Part shown: piece by piece, positions 1-9,039 of the stretch | Layout of the letters: every line of letters starts with the position of its first letter | How positions within the stretch are numbered: position 1 is the first letter of the stretch | DNA from: RI-153 sp963752935 | GTDB taxonomy: Bacteria; Chloroflexota; Anaerolineae; Caldilineales; Caldilineaceae | DNA length: 64,000 nucleotides | Assembly (NCBI GenBank): GCA_963752935.1 | Contig: CAVWAL010000024.1 | Coordinates: forward strand, 62,001 to 126,000 | Direction: 5' to 3' | Notes under the pieces: model-generated | Told to the model about the DNA's origin: nothing | The model's input: the letters and a program-made list of their open reading frames with translations, nothing else | The model's database searches: none | Translations under genes and position numbers: made by a program

Positions 1-904
1 CGGCGGCCATCAAACGCTGCGAGGGCAGACCGGGGAGTTGTTTGATGCCGTGCAGATTCTCAAAGGTGTTGGTGTAGCCCGCAAAGCCGCCTTCAGTCAG
101 GAAGGAGCGCAGCCCGATCTCGATGGCGGCGGCGTCGCGCAGCGCATAGCGCATCTCGCCCTGTGTCGTCAGCGGTTGGGCCAGGGTGTAGGTCCCTTCG
201 TATTCCTCAACCAGCGCATCGATCTGCTGTTCGGTGGCGGCGTTGACATGCGCCACCAGATCGCCCAGCCCGTAGCCGTTGACGGAATAGCCAAATTGAA
301 TCTGCGCCGAAACCTTGTCGCCTTCGGTCACTGCGACTTCACGCATATTGTCGCCGAAGCGGGCAATCTTCATCGAGCGGGAATCATGCCAGGCCGCCGC
401 CGCGCGTGCCCACACGTCCATTTCGGCGATGGTTTCAGGATCCTGCCAGTGGCCGACGATGACCTTGTGGGCGATGCGCAGCCGTGCGCCCATGAACCCG
501 AACTCACGCCCACCATGCGCGGTCTGGTGCAGGTTCATGAAATCCATGTCGATGCTGTCCCACGGGATGTCGCGGCCGTATTGGGTGTGCAGTTGCAACA
601 GCGGTTTGTTTAGTTGGGAAAGACCGGCGATCCACATTTTGGCAGGTGAGAAGGTGTGCATCCAGGCCACGATGCCGATGCAATTTTCGGCGCTGTTGGC
701 CTCGATGCAGACACGGGTGATCTCGTCGGGGGTGGTCACAATCGGGCGAAATACAATATTGACCGACAGTTGATCCGACTGATCCAGGGCGGCGGCCACC
801 TGCCGGGCATCGGCGGCGACCTGCTCCAGGGCTTGCGGTCCATACAGATGCTGGCTGCCGGTAACGAACCAGACTTCGAGCGGATGATAGATTTTCTCGG
901 CCAT
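1..904 (-). CDS. araA: L-arabinose isomerase, partial (3' end outside window)
   Basis: Converts L-arabinose to L-ribulose in the cytoplasm, the first step of arabinose use. The reverse strand from the ATG at 904 reads MAEKIYHPLEVWFVTGSQHLYG, the family hallmark N-terminus, and about 300 codons follow before the window edge, including the typical GGFAGYTNTFENLHGIKQLPGL stretch (read as two adjacent pieces: GGFAGYTNTFENL and HGIKQLPGL). Family members run near 500 residues, so about 40 percent of the C-terminus is missing. The start is fixed by GAGGAG seven bases upstream. No other arabinose gene is visible; the rest of an operon may lie beyond the left edge. A promoter with an overlapping palindrome lies upstream at 1082-1115. 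Confidence 0.93.
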   Translation of the reverse strand, partial: MAEKIYHPLEVWFVTGSQHLYGPQALEQVAADARQVAAALDQSDQLSVNIVFRPIVTTPDEITRVCIEANSAENCIGIVAWMHTFSPAKMWIAGLSQLNKPLLQLHTQYGRDIPWDSIDMDFMNLHQTAHGGREFGFMGARLRIAHKVIVGHWQDPETIAEMDVWARAAAAWHDSRSMKIARFGDNMREVAVTEGDKVSAQIQFGYSVNGYGLGDLVAHVNAATEQQIDALVEEYEGTYTLAQPLTTQGEMRYALRDAAAIEIGLRSFLTEGGFAGYTNTFENLHGIKQLPGLPSQRLMAA

Positions 905-1081
905 GAAATGCTCCTCGTGAGGGGTGGATGAGGACGGATCCTGCCCAGGACGGACCGGACAACGCCCGGTTGCCTGTCAAAGATCACGTCACAGAAGAGA
1001 ATGGATAATGCCGCCTCGGTACACCTGTCTGTGGGGAAGGGAACCAGGAACGGCCTGAAATCAGAAGAGAAAACCTGCTGA

Positions 1082-1115
1082 TGTTAAGGTTAACAGCAGA
1101 TGAATGGGTTGTCAA
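1082..1115 (-). promoter_or_regulatory. Probable araA promoter with palindromic operator
   Basis: On the reverse strand a perfect TTGACA (1110-1115) is followed, after 17 bases, by TAACCT (1087-1092), a usable -10. The perfect dyad TGTTAACCTTAACA (1082-1095) covers the -10, where a repressor would block polymerase. Sugar catabolic genes are commonly controlled this way by LacI, GntR or DeoR-type repressors; no such regulator is encoded nearby, so the cognate protein is unknown. The araA ATG lies about 180 bases further on. Confidence 0.5.
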
Positions 1116-1152
1116 TGGGGGGGCAAACCACGCTTCTCAAAATAGCTTCAGG

Positions 1153-2559
1153 TTAGAACTTGAATGTCTGGCCGCGCACAGGGATCTCGACGTGTTGGTG
1201 GCCCTGATCGCGTAACTTTTCGGCCAGGGTCATAGCCGGTTCCTCTTCGCCGTGCACGAGGAAGGTCCGCTTTAGCCGCTGCTTGTTGAAGTGATTGGCC
1301 CAGGCCAGGAGTTCAGCCTGGTCGGCGTGCGCGCTGTATCCGTCGATTCTGGCAACTTCGGCTTTCACCGTGTATTCATCACCGAAGATTTTGACCTTCT
1401 TTTCGCCTTCGAGGAGGCGTCGCCCCAGCGTCTGTTGGGCCTGGAAGCTGACGATGAGCACTGTGTTTTCACTCTGTTCGATGTTGTTCTTGAGATGATG
1501 CAGGATGCGTCCGCTTTCAGCCATGCCGCTGGCGCTGATGATGACGGCAGGTCCGCTCATAAAGTTGAGTTGCTTGCTGCGCCGCACATCGCGCACATAC
1601 TCAATGTGTGGGTAGTCGAATGGGTTGCGCCGTCCATCTTCCTCTAGAAAGGTTTCCACGTCACTGTCCCACGCTTCGGGGTGCATACGGAAGACATCGG
1701 TGGCGTTGACGGCCAGCGGACTATCCACAAAGACGGGGATCTCGGGAATGTCGCCTTCGGCATCGAGTTGGTTGAGCGCGTAGACGATCTCTTGTGTACG
1801 GCCTACCGCAAAGGCGGGGATGATCACCTTGCCACGGCGCCGCGCCGTGCGCACGACGATATCCTCCAACTCCTGTTTGGCGCTGGCATAGCTGCCGTGA
1901 AGGCGGTCGCCATAGGTGCTTTCCATGATCAGAATGTCGGCCTCGTCGATCATGTCGGGGCTGCGCAGAATGGCGAGTTCCTCGCGGCCCAGGTCTCCGC
2001 TAAAGACCAGCCGCCAGCCGTGATTGGTTTCATGTTCCTTGATGTCGAGGACGACAAGGGCCGAACCGAGGATGTGCCCCGCCTCGTGAAAGGTTAGTTG
2101 TACCCCATCGGCGACGTTTATGCTGCGATACTTGCCGACGCTGACAAACGCTTCGAGGCAGGAGCGGGCGTCTTCCTGCGTGTAAAGCGGCTCAACCGGC
2201 GTTTCTCCCCGGCGTTTGCGCTTCTTGTTAACGTACTCGACGTCCTTTTCTTGAATATGAGCGCTGTCGAGTAGCATATAAGCGGAAAGGTTACGTGTCG
2301 CCGCCGTACACCAGATTGTGCCTTTGAAGCCCTGTTTGACCAGGTTGGGCAGGTTGCCTGAATGATCGATGTGGGCGTGGCTCAAGATCACGGTGTCGAT
2401 GTCGGCGGGATCGAAGGGGAATTCGAGGTTACGCGTATAGGTTTCGGCGCGGCGACCCTGAAAGAGACCACATTCCAGCAGAATGCGCTGACCATTGACT
2501 TCGAGTAAATGCATCGAGCCGGTCACTTCACGGGCTGCACCGTGGAAAGTAAGCTGCAT
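1153..2559 (-). CDS. MBL-fold beta-CASP ribonuclease (CPSF-like)
   Basis: A 468-residue metallo-beta-lactamase RNA-processing enzyme of the bacterial CPSF-like group. The zinc motif HAHIDH is at residues 61-66, with later ligands in HEAGHILGSA and FSGDLG. The beta-CASP block follows (FAVGRTQEIVYAL; SASGMAESGRILHHL), and the C-terminal RMMBL part contains GYSAHADQAELLAW. All metal-binding motifs are present, so activity is expected, probably as an endo/exoribonuclease in RNA turnover. It stands alone, upstream of araA on the same strand with a 250-base gap, and diverges from dapF. Confidence 0.88.
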   Translation of the reverse strand: MQLTFHGAAREVTGSMHLLEVNGQRILLECGLFQGRRAETYTRNLEFPFDPADIDTVILSHAHIDHSGNLPNLVKQGFKGTIWCTAATRNLSAYMLLDSAHIQEKDVEYVNKKRKRRGETPVEPLYTQEDARSCLEAFVSVGKYRSINVADGVQLTFHEAGHILGSALVVLDIKEHETNHGWRLVFSGDLGREELAILRSPDMIDEADILIMESTYGDRLHGSYASAKQELEDIVVRTARRRGKVIIPAFAVGRTQEIVYALNQLDAEGDIPEIPVFVDSPLAVNATDVFRMHPEAWDSDVETFLEEDGRRNPFDYPHIEYVRDVRRSKQLNFMSGPAVIISASGMAESGRILHHLKNNIEQSENTVLIVSFQAQQTLGRRLLEGEKKVKIFGDEYTVKAEVARIDGYSAHADQAELLAWANHFNKQRLKRTFLVHGEEEPAMTLAEKLRDQGHQHVEIPVRGQTFKF

Positions 2560-2682
2560 AAGACACTCCTGTCGAGGGAATTTAGGATGGTTGATAGGCT
2601 CATTATGGACCAGATCGACTCTGCCTTCAAGCGTTCAAGAAAGCCGAGCCCAATCTGAGGCGCACCCAGAAAGTGATGGCAT

Positions 2683-3561
2683 ATGCACTTCTATAAATAT
2701 CATGGATTGGGCAACGACTATCTGGTCCTCGATCCGGCGCGACTCCCGGCGCCACTCAATGGGCAGATGACGGCTGCCTGGGCCGCGGCGATCTGTCATC
2801 GTACTACGGGCGTGGGCGCAGACGGCATCGTCTACGGCCCGCTGCCTTTGGACAACGGATCTGCTGATCAGTTTGCCTGTCAGATTTGGAACCCCGACGG
2901 CTCGATGGCCGAGGTCAGCGGCAACGGTCTGCGCATCTTTGCCCGCTATTTGCGCGAAGCCGGCTATGTGACCCCATCCACAGAGACAGCGCACTATACG
3001 CTCTTCAGCAGTGGGCGCACCATCCCTATCACCTATGGGGCTGCGGCGGACGATCCCATCGCGGTGTCGCTGGGAAGCGCGTCGATCTCCCCACTGGTGG
3101 ATGATCTGAAGCTTCCGAACCTGGCCGAGTTGGGAGACGGCTGGATCGTGAACGTGGGCAACCCGCATTGCGTCTTCTTCCCTGCGGTCGGTGTGCCGTT
3201 GGACGAATCTCTGGCGCGCCGTTGGGGGCCGCTGATTGAGACTGCGGTACGCTTCCCCAACCGCACCAACGTACAGTTTGCCCGCAGCATAGATCGTAGC
3301 CATCTCACTATTGAAATCTGGGAACGAGGGGCAGGCTACACCTTGGCCAGCGGCAGCAGCAGTTGCGCCGCTGCCCTGGCCGCCGTCGTCTCGCACCGGG
3401 TCGATTCTCCCGTCACGGTGCAGATGCCCGGCGGCACGTTGACCATCGACGTCGCCCGCATGGACGGCGCCTGGCATGTCACCCTCACCGGTCCTGTCAC
3501 ACCTGTGAACAGCGGTATATTTGCCCCTATCTGGCTGCGCTCGCTTCCGCTCGCCGGATAA
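2683..3561 (+). CDS. dapF: DapF-family epimerase-like protein lacking both catalytic cysteines
   Basis: A 292-residue protein of the diaminopimelate epimerase fold, normally interconverting LL- and meso-diaminopimelate for lysine and peptidoglycan. MHFYKYHGLGNDYLVLD at the start, NPDGSMAEVSGNGLR, VNVGNPHCVFF and the late glycine-rich loop are recognisable. In characterised DapF enzymes two cysteines act as acid and base, in CGNG and ACGSGAC. Here both positions are serine: AGC codon at 2917-2919 (Ser79, in SGNGLR) and AGC at 3349-3351 (Ser223, in ASGSSSCA). The nearest cysteine is four residues later. Overall length is normal. It may be a subfamily with altered chemistry, so epimerase activity cannot be assumed. 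It precedes lexA by 213 bases. Confidence 0.8.
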   Translation: MHFYKYHGLGNDYLVLDPARLPAPLNGQMTAAWAAAICHRTTGVGADGIVYGPLPLDNGSADQFACQIWNPDGSMAEVSGNGLRIFARYLREAGYVTPSTETAHYTLFSSGRTIPITYGAAADDPIAVSLGSASISPLVDDLKLPNLAELGDGWIVNVGNPHCVFFPAVGVPLDESLARRWGPLIETAVRFPNRTNVQFARSIDRSHLTIEIWERGAGYTLASGSSSCAAALAAVVSHRVDSPVTVQMPGGTLTIDVARMDGAWHVTLTGPVTPVNSGIFAPIWLRSLPLAG

Positions 3562-3608
3562 CCGCCCCGTCTACCTGAAACAATCCGAACACCCGTGCGA
3601 TTTCCCTC

Positions 3609-3663
3609 TTGACACCGCACAAACGTTCTTGTATACTTGGGATAATTTGGGAAACAAACGTTC
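3609..3663 (+). promoter_or_regulatory. lexA promoter with two LexA (Cheo-type) boxes
   Basis: A near-ideal sigma-70 promoter: TTGACA at 3609-3614, 17-base spacer, TATACT at 3632-3637. Inside the spacer lies GCACAAACGTTC (3617-3628), and just past the expected start point lies AAACAAACGTTC (3652-3663). Each differs from the Gram-positive LexA consensus GAAC-RNRY-GTTC at one base, and both share CAAACGTTC exactly 35 bases apart. This is the expected layout for an autorepressed lexA gene. Confidence 0.78.
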
Positions 3664-3774
3664 GCATTTGGGATTCGCTTTGGATATTCTTTCCTCGATG
3701 AACATGATGTTGTTCGATCTGTTTCTCGTCCCTGTTACCGCACTGCAACCCGGTGTCAGCCAAAGGAACGAATT

Positions 3775-4458
3775 ATGACTCTCTCTGATCGCCAGAAAAA
3801 TATACTCCAATTCATCAAACAGTTTCTCGACGACAAGAATTTCCCGCCTACCATCCGAGAGATCGGCCAGGCGGTGGGCATCACAAGCACCTCGGTAGTC
3901 AAGTACAATCTGACCAAGTTAGAGCGCGACGATCTGATCGTGCGCGAAAAGGAAGTCAGCCGCGGTCTGAGCCTCAACTGGGACAAGATCAACCAGGCCG
4001 GGTTGGGGTCGCTCTTCAATGGCAGCAACACATCCAATGGTAACGGGCGATATGATCAGATTGCCGTCCCGATTCTGGGTGCTATCGTGGCCGGCTATCC
4101 AATTGAAGTGGTGCCCGCCGATCGCGAGACTGCGGAAGATTGGATCGAACTCAACCGGGGCCTTTTCCGCCGCCCCGAGGAACTCTACGCCCTGCGCGTG
4201 CAGGGAGATTCCATGATCGATGCCAGCGTGTTGGATGGCGATCTCGTGATCTTGCGCCATCAGAAAGAAGCCGAGAATGGCGAAATGGTGGCGGCATGGA
4301 TCGAAGGCGAGAACGAGACGACGCTGAAATACTTCTACCTGCGCGGGGATATGGTTGAACTCAAACCGGCCAATCCCAGCTTCCAGGTGATTGTGAAACC
4401 GGCTGCCCAGGTGCAGATCATGGGGAAAGTCGTGTCGGTGATCCGCACGCTGGAGTAA
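3775..4458 (+). CDS. lexA: LexA repressor
   Basis: A 227-residue SOS repressor. The N-terminal winged helix-turn-helix reads LSDRQKNILQFIKQFL and PTIREIGQAVGITSTSVVKY. The C-terminal S24 latent protease keeps everything needed for RecA-stimulated self-cleavage: an Ala106-Gly107 cleavage site in IVAGYP, nucleophile Ser146 in GDSMID, and base Lys185 in TTLKYF. The ATG follows AGGAAC after a short gap. Two LexA boxes lie in its own promoter and a perfect one lies at uvrA in this window, so its operator type is readable here. A strong hairpin ends the unit. Confidence 0.95.
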   Translation: MTLSDRQKNILQFIKQFLDDKNFPPTIREIGQAVGITSTSVVKYNLTKLERDDLIVREKEVSRGLSLNWDKINQAGLGSLFNGSNTSNGNGRYDQIAVPILGAIVAGYPIEVVPADRETAEDWIELNRGLFRRPEELYALRVQGDSMIDASVLDGDLVILRHQKEAENGEMVAAWIEGENETTLKYFYLRGDMVELKPANPSFQVIVKPAAQVQIMGKVVSVIRTLE

Positions 4459-4471
4459 GCAGAGCAACGTC

Positions 4472-4527
4472 AGCCAATTAAAAACGTCGCGACCAGGAGA
4501 TCCTGGCTGCGACGTTTTTAATTGGCT
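4472..4527. terminator. Bidirectional terminator between lexA and the chemotaxis receptor gene
   Basis: A perfect 19-bp inverted repeat (AGCCAATTAAAAACGTCGC at 4472-4490, its complement at 4509-4527). Inside it sits a second six-pair stem, CCAGGA/TCCTGG (4493-4498/4501-4506). The stem carries an A-run on one side and a T-run on the other, so it can stop transcription from both convergent genes. Confidence 0.85.
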
Positions 4528-4541
4528 ACAAGTCCATGGCG

Positions 4542-7016
4542 TTAATGCTTGCCATTGTGTCCATTCATCGCTGCAACCTTACCCCGCGGCGCCGCGACCA
4601 ATTGGGGTGATGCAGACGCCTTTGGCGTCGCCGCCGGGGATACGCTTCGCATCTGCGGCTGGCTGTTGCTCACGGGCGCTGTCTGGGCTTCTAAGCGAAA
4701 CTGAACGACCACCGATTGCAGATCATACGCCATCTGGGCCAACGTCTCAACGGAAGCCACAGTCTCCTCGACCTGGGCGCTGACTTCTTCGGAACTGGCC
4801 GCGACCTGCTCGGCGGCCGCGCTGGTCTCTTCGCTAATCGCTGCCATCTCTTCCACCGAGTGCAGTACACGTTCGCTGTTGCCGGCCAGCTCTTGGGTGA
4901 GCGCCGTGTTTTCTTCCACCACCGAGGCAACCGACATCATGGCATCGTGTAGCGAGTGGTTACTGCCTTCCATGCGCGCAACCGACTCGGTCAACTGCGC
5001 CAGTTGTGTCCTGGCTTTGCCGGTTGCACTGACAATCCGTTCCAGGCCAGACTGCGCATCCGCCGTAAGGCGCAGTCCATTTTCAACTTCTAGCTGCTCG
5101 CTTTGCATGGCGTCGGATGCCTGGCGCGCCGTCTGTTGAACAGCCTTGACGAGGTTGGTTATCTCCTGGGCCGAGCTTGAAGCTCGCTCGGCCAATTTAC
5201 GCACTTCATCGGCCACCACGGCGAAGCCCTTGCCGTGCTCTCCGGCACGGGCGGCTTCGATGGCAGCGTTCAGCGCCAGAAGATTGGTGCGTTCGGCAAT
5301 CTCGTCGATGCTCTGCACGATCTGCCCGATCTCTTCGGACCGGTTGCTCATTTCGGTCAGGCGTGACGAGACCTGCTCGGTCGCCTGTGCAATCGCCTGC
5401 ATCCCGCGGATAGTTTTGTCCACAGCCAGGTTACCATCCTGGGCGGCGCCGGTCACTTCTTCGGTCACTTTGGCGTTCTCGGAGACCAAATTTGCCACGG
5501 ATTGCACCGCTTCGGTCATATCCACATTCAGGAGCTGTTTCGCTTTGATCACCGTCTGTGTTTGTTGTTGTGCGCCGATAGCAAGCGAGTCAATCGCCTG
5601 CCCCTGCTCCTGGATGGCCTGGCGAATGCGCTCCATATTCATGCTTTGCTGTCCGTTGCCCTCGGCCACCTGATTGATCGTATGTGCAATCTCTCCGGTT
5701 GCCTGCCCAGCCTGATCGGTAACGTAGGCCAATTCCTTGCTGGTGGTTGCGACGCTGTCCGCACTGTTTTGCACCGTGGAGACGAAAGAACGCAACTGGG
5801 TCAACATGAGCGCGAAGGCATTACCCAGCGTGTCACGTTCGGACTGGGCTGCAATGGAGACGGTGAGGTCGCCGCCCGCGATGGTCGACGCCGTATGGGA
5901 CATAATCTGCTGATAGTCGATCATACGGCGGAATTCGTCGGCCAGCACGCCCACTTCATCCTGACCGCGATGGGCAATCTCTTGGTCGATGTCGCCGGCA
6001 GCCAGCCGGTTCGCCGCCTGGCTCAATGTGATCAAGGGGCGAGAAATGCTGTTTGACAGCCATAGCGCGATCAAGACAACCACCAACGCAGCCACCAGTG
6101 CCATTATAATGAACTGATTGCGCAGTTGTGTGCTGCTGGCAAAGGCTTCGGCGCTGTCGATCTCTGACACCAAACCCCACTGTAGGCCTGCGGTATCGAT
6201 TGGCGTGTATGCCCCCAATACCCTGATCCCGCGATAGTCAGGATACTCCTGGCTGCCCGACTTGCCCGCCAAGACAGCGCGGCTGCCTTCAGAATCAACA
6301 TGCAGCTCTAGTTCGGCCCGTTCGCGAATAAAGCCGTCAGCAATCAGATCGTCTGTAAAGCGAGATGGGGTGATGAAGTAGCCGTCGGCGTTGATCAGGT
6401 AGGTTTCGGCCGATTCACCTTTCACCATCACAGTTACCATCTCGATGAGTTTCTCTGTCGTCACCGTGGCGCCCACGATCCCTGATATTTGCCCACCGGT
6501 ACGAATCGGTGCGGCCATCACAAAGACCATCCGTCCCGATGCACGCGAAAGCAGCACGTCAGAAATGACAGGTTTACCCTGCATTGCCTGTTGAAAGTAG
6601 GCGCGATCCCCCAAATTGTAGCTGCCGCCGCCAGTCATGTAAAGAGTTTCGCCTTCACTGTCGGTGACAAAGATCGATTCAAAGTTCGGACGAATTTCGA
6701 GCAGGGCAGTTAGGGCAGAGGCGATCCCTTCTACATTGGCCGAGGAAACCTCCTCCTGTTCGCTGAGGCCAATCATATCGGCCAGACGTTCATCGAGCCA
6801 CTGCGAAAGGGCGATTTCAGTCAGTGTAACGTTGTCACCCAGGTTTTCAATGGTCTTGCTTCGAATCAACTGTTGGCTTTGCCAATAGGCAAACACACTG
6901 CCACCGATCAGCGGGATCAGCGACAAGGCCAGGAAGAAGGCCAATAACTTGCTGCCGATTGAATGGCGCCACGCAAGCTTGGACTGCACAGCACGCTCGT
7001 TAGTCAATATGGACAT
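4542..7016 (-). CDS. Methyl-accepting chemotaxis protein (Cache-HAMP-MA)
   Basis: A membrane chemoreceptor of 824 residues. After a short cytoplasmic N-terminus, the first membrane helix (LLAFFLALSLIPLIGGSVFAYW, roughly residues 20-42) leads to an extracytoplasmic sensor of dCache type (GETLYMTGGGSYNLGDRAYFQ). The second helix (FIIMALVAALVVVLIALWL), a HAMP linker and a signalling domain follow. The methyl-accepting hairpin tip IDEIAERTNLLALNAAIEAAR is canonical. An upstream in-frame start at 7109 exists, but the ATG at 7016 has GAGGAGG five bases before it, so I use that. It ends at the terminator shared with lexA. No che genes are in the window and the ligand is unknown. Confidence 0.92.
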   Translation of the reverse strand: MSILTNERAVQSKLAWRHSIGSKLLAFFLALSLIPLIGGSVFAYWQSQQLIRSKTIENLGDNVTLTEIALSQWLDERLADMIGLSEQEEVSSANVEGIASALTALLEIRPNFESIFVTDSEGETLYMTGGGSYNLGDRAYFQQAMQGKPVISDVLLSRASGRMVFVMAAPIRTGGQISGIVGATVTTEKLIEMVTVMVKGESAETYLINADGYFITPSRFTDDLIADGFIRERAELELHVDSEGSRAVLAGKSGSQEYPDYRGIRVLGAYTPIDTAGLQWGLVSEIDSAEAFASSTQLRNQFIIMALVAALVVVLIALWLSNSISRPLITLSQAANRLAAGDIDQEIAHRGQDEVGVLADEFRRMIDYQQIMSHTASTIAGGDLTVSIAAQSERDTLGNAFALMLTQLRSFVSTVQNSADSVATTSKELAYVTDQAGQATGEIAHTINQVAEGNGQQSMNMERIRQAIQEQGQAIDSLAIGAQQQTQTVIKAKQLLNVDMTEAVQSVANLVSENAKVTEEVTGAAQDGNLAVDKTIRGMQAIAQATEQVSSRLTEMSNRSEEIGQIVQSIDEIAERTNLLALNAAIEAARAGEHGKGFAVVADEVRKLAERASSSAQEITNLVKAVQQTARQASDAMQSEQLEVENGLRLTADAQSGLERIVSATGKARTQLAQLTESVARMEGSNHSLHDAMMSVASVVEENTALTQELAGNSERVLHSVEEMAAISEETSAAAEQVAASSEEVSAQVEETVASVETLAQMAYDLQSVVVQFRLEAQTAPVSNSQPQMRSVSPAATPKASASPQLVAAPRGKVAAMNGHNGKH

Positions 7017-7153
7017 GAAACCTCCTCTACGGGTATGCGCAAAATCGGCTCTTCTGCGCCGGGCGCCTTCTACCGTATCGGCAAAAAGGGTAACGATAGA
7101 ATCCGCCAAGATGCCTAATATACGAACCAGGTACCCGTCGTGCTGAGGAGGGG

Positions 7154-7990
7154 TTATCGTTCCGGCGTCAAATAGACCATCTTAAAGCCCCGCATGTGCT
7201 CGACGAAGGTGGGACGGAAGTCGAGTTGGGCGTAGGCGGGAACGGCGATGGTGACTTGATCTTGTTGGGGATCGAAGAGTTGGGCGATCATGGCGTCGCT
7301 GCTGCTCACGGTGAGCGCGTCGGCGTTGCGCGGCAGGTGTGGATTGATGGGGTTGACCACCTTTGTCTCGATGGTCTTCATGGAGGCGGCCCGTATGGCC
7401 GGGCCGAAACCGAAGTTGCGGAATAAGGCGATCATTGCATCGAGCGGCGGATTCCTGGCGTGGCGCACATCGCCGCGTGCCAGCAGCGCGCCACTCTGCG
7501 CGTCGTAGAAGGCGAATTGCACGCGTCCGTCTGGGAAGGCGAACTCCGAGCGCATCAACTGCGGCGTCAGCCCCAGAATCTCGCTGTTGTAGGCGACCAC
7601 GGCCTCGGTGTTGTTCCACAGCCCATAGCACATCTGCCGCGCTTCGGGCCGGCTGAGTAAAAACTGAAGGGCGGCGAAAGGGCCGTCCTTGACTGTGACT
7701 TTTTGTGATCCGTGGGCGACATAGAACGAGATCTGAAGCTCGGTATGCGGGCCGTGGCTGGCGCTGAATTCGTCCACAGCCCAGAGGGCCATCAAGGCAC
7801 GACCAGAAGTGGTTTGTGCAGGCGTTACGTCTTCATCTGCCAACATCTCGGCGACGGCAGCGTAGTCTGCGCTGCCCCCGATGAGGACGGCGTGGGCGTC
7901 GTAAACATGATACGGCGTCGGTTGTGGTCCTGTGCTGGTGGATATTGGATCAGGCTGTATAGGAAACTGTTCAAAGATAGGATGGGGCAT
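7154..7990 (-). CDS. Protein of unknown function, possible acetoacetate-decarboxylase-like fold
   Basis: 278 residues from the ATG at 7990, chosen because AAAGGA lies nine bases upstream; an earlier in-frame start at 8089 lacks a ribosome site. I do not recognise it with certainty. It has no signal peptide or membrane helix. The middle part (GLWNNTEAVVAYNSEILGLTP, then SEFAFPDGRVQFAFYDAQSG) loosely recalls acetoacetate-decarboxylase-like beta barrels, but the active lysine is not clear. It stands between the chemoreceptor gene (same strand, 137 bases apart) and a divergent SDR gene. Confidence 0.6.
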   Translation of the reverse strand: MPHPIFEQFPIQPDPISTSTGPQPTPYHVYDAHAVLIGGSADYAAVAEMLADEDVTPAQTTSGRALMALWAVDEFSASHGPHTELQISFYVAHGSQKVTVKDGPFAALQFLLSRPEARQMCYGLWNNTEAVVAYNSEILGLTPQLMRSEFAFPDGRVQFAFYDAQSGALLARGDVRHARNPPLDAMIALFRNFGFGPAIRAASMKTIETKVVNPINPHLPRNADALTVSSSDAMIAQLFDPQQDQVTIAVPAYAQLDFRPTFVEHMRGFKMVYLTPER

Positions 7991-8179
7991 CGGGTTGTCC
8001 TTTGCTAGCGCGGCGCGTCGAAACCCTTGGCGAAGTGATCCTGCACCGAATGCTACGGCAAAATGACTGCCAATGCAAACGAGTTGCACAAATGACGCGT
8101 TTCAAGACGTCTCCGCTGTGTTAGCATAGATAGAGGAAGCGATCCAAAGAGAAAAATGACGAAACAGGGGAGAAACGAG

Positions 8180-8938
8180 ATGGAATTGGTGGGACGGCGG
8201 GCGTTGGTAACGGGCGCAAACAGTGGTTTGGGGCAGGCGATGGCCTCCGCGTTGGCGGAAGCGGGGGCGACAGTAGCCCTGCACTATCATAGCAGACGGC
8301 AGCCGGTGGATGCGTTGGCCGAATCGCTGCGGCAGGTCGGCTGTTCTGTCCACGTGATTCAGGGCGATCTGTCTACGGTGGAGGCGACGCGCCGGGTAGC
8401 GGAGGCGGCCTTGTCTGCGCTGGGACAAATTGACATTCTGGTTAACAACGCCGGCGATTGGGTGGACAAGCCGCTCCTCGATACCAGCGACGCCGAATGG
8501 GACAGGCTGATCGATGTCGATCTGCGCGCACCGTATCTGCTCACGCGTCTGCTGGCCCCCGGCATGGTGGAACGGGGCTGGGGACGCATCGTCAACATCA
8601 GCTCGATTGCCAGCCTGGGCTATGTCCCCGGCGAAGGGCTGTATGGGGTTGCCAAGGCGGGCATCAACGCCTTGACCCACGCTTTTGGCGTCGAACTGGC
8701 GGCACACGGGGTCACCGTCAACGCCGTGGCACCGGGTTGGACATTGCCCGCGGATCAGCCCTTCCCTGATCCCGTCGACTACCCCCAATGTCACGATGTG
8801 CCCAATTTGCGCCCGGGACACGCCGGCGAAGTGGCCGCCTTTGTGCGCTTCCTCGTCTCCAATGCGGCTGCCCACATCACAGGACAGATCCTGCCCATCG
8901 ACGGCGGTCTTTCTGTGACGCTGCCCAAGGGGCGCTGA
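8180..8938 (+). CDS. SDR-family oxidoreductase
   Basis: A classical short-chain dehydrogenase/reductase of 252 residues. The cofactor loop TGANSGLG is near residues 11-18, NNAG follows in the fourth strand, Ser is in ISSIAS, and the catalytic YGVAK sits near residue 155. The C-terminus (HITGQILPIDGGLSV) is standard. The closest relatives by motif are 3-oxoacyl-ACP-reductase or glucose-dehydrogenase-like enzymes; the substrate cannot be inferred. I chose the ATG at 8180, which has GGGGAG upstream, over the in-frame ATG at 8156. It diverges from the unknown gene at 7990. Confidence 0.9.
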   Translation: MELVGRRALVTGANSGLGQAMASALAEAGATVALHYHSRRQPVDALAESLRQVGCSVHVIQGDLSTVEATRRVAEAALSALGQIDILVNNAGDWVDKPLLDTSDAEWDRLIDVDLRAPYLLTRLLAPGMVERGWGRIVNISSIASLGYVPGEGLYGVAKAGINALTHAFGVELAAHGVTVNAVAPGWTLPADQPFPDPVDYPQCHDVPNLRPGHAGEVAAFVRFLVSNAAAHITGQILPIDGGLSVTLPKGR

Positions 8939-9039
8939 AAAGAGACGGACTGCAGATGGCTCCAAAACATTCGTCCACTTCGCTTTACGGCGGCGGTGCT
9001 CTTCGTGCTGGAGACGGTGCTCAACGTCACGTCACATGG

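Noticed and set aside
2635..3477. Antisense frame of 280 codons opposite the dapF-like gene
   Set aside because: The forward frame has clear family motifs; the reverse product has none.
8939..9039. Possible gene fragment before repeat copy 1
   Set aside because: Short frames in all phases, none with a family pattern.
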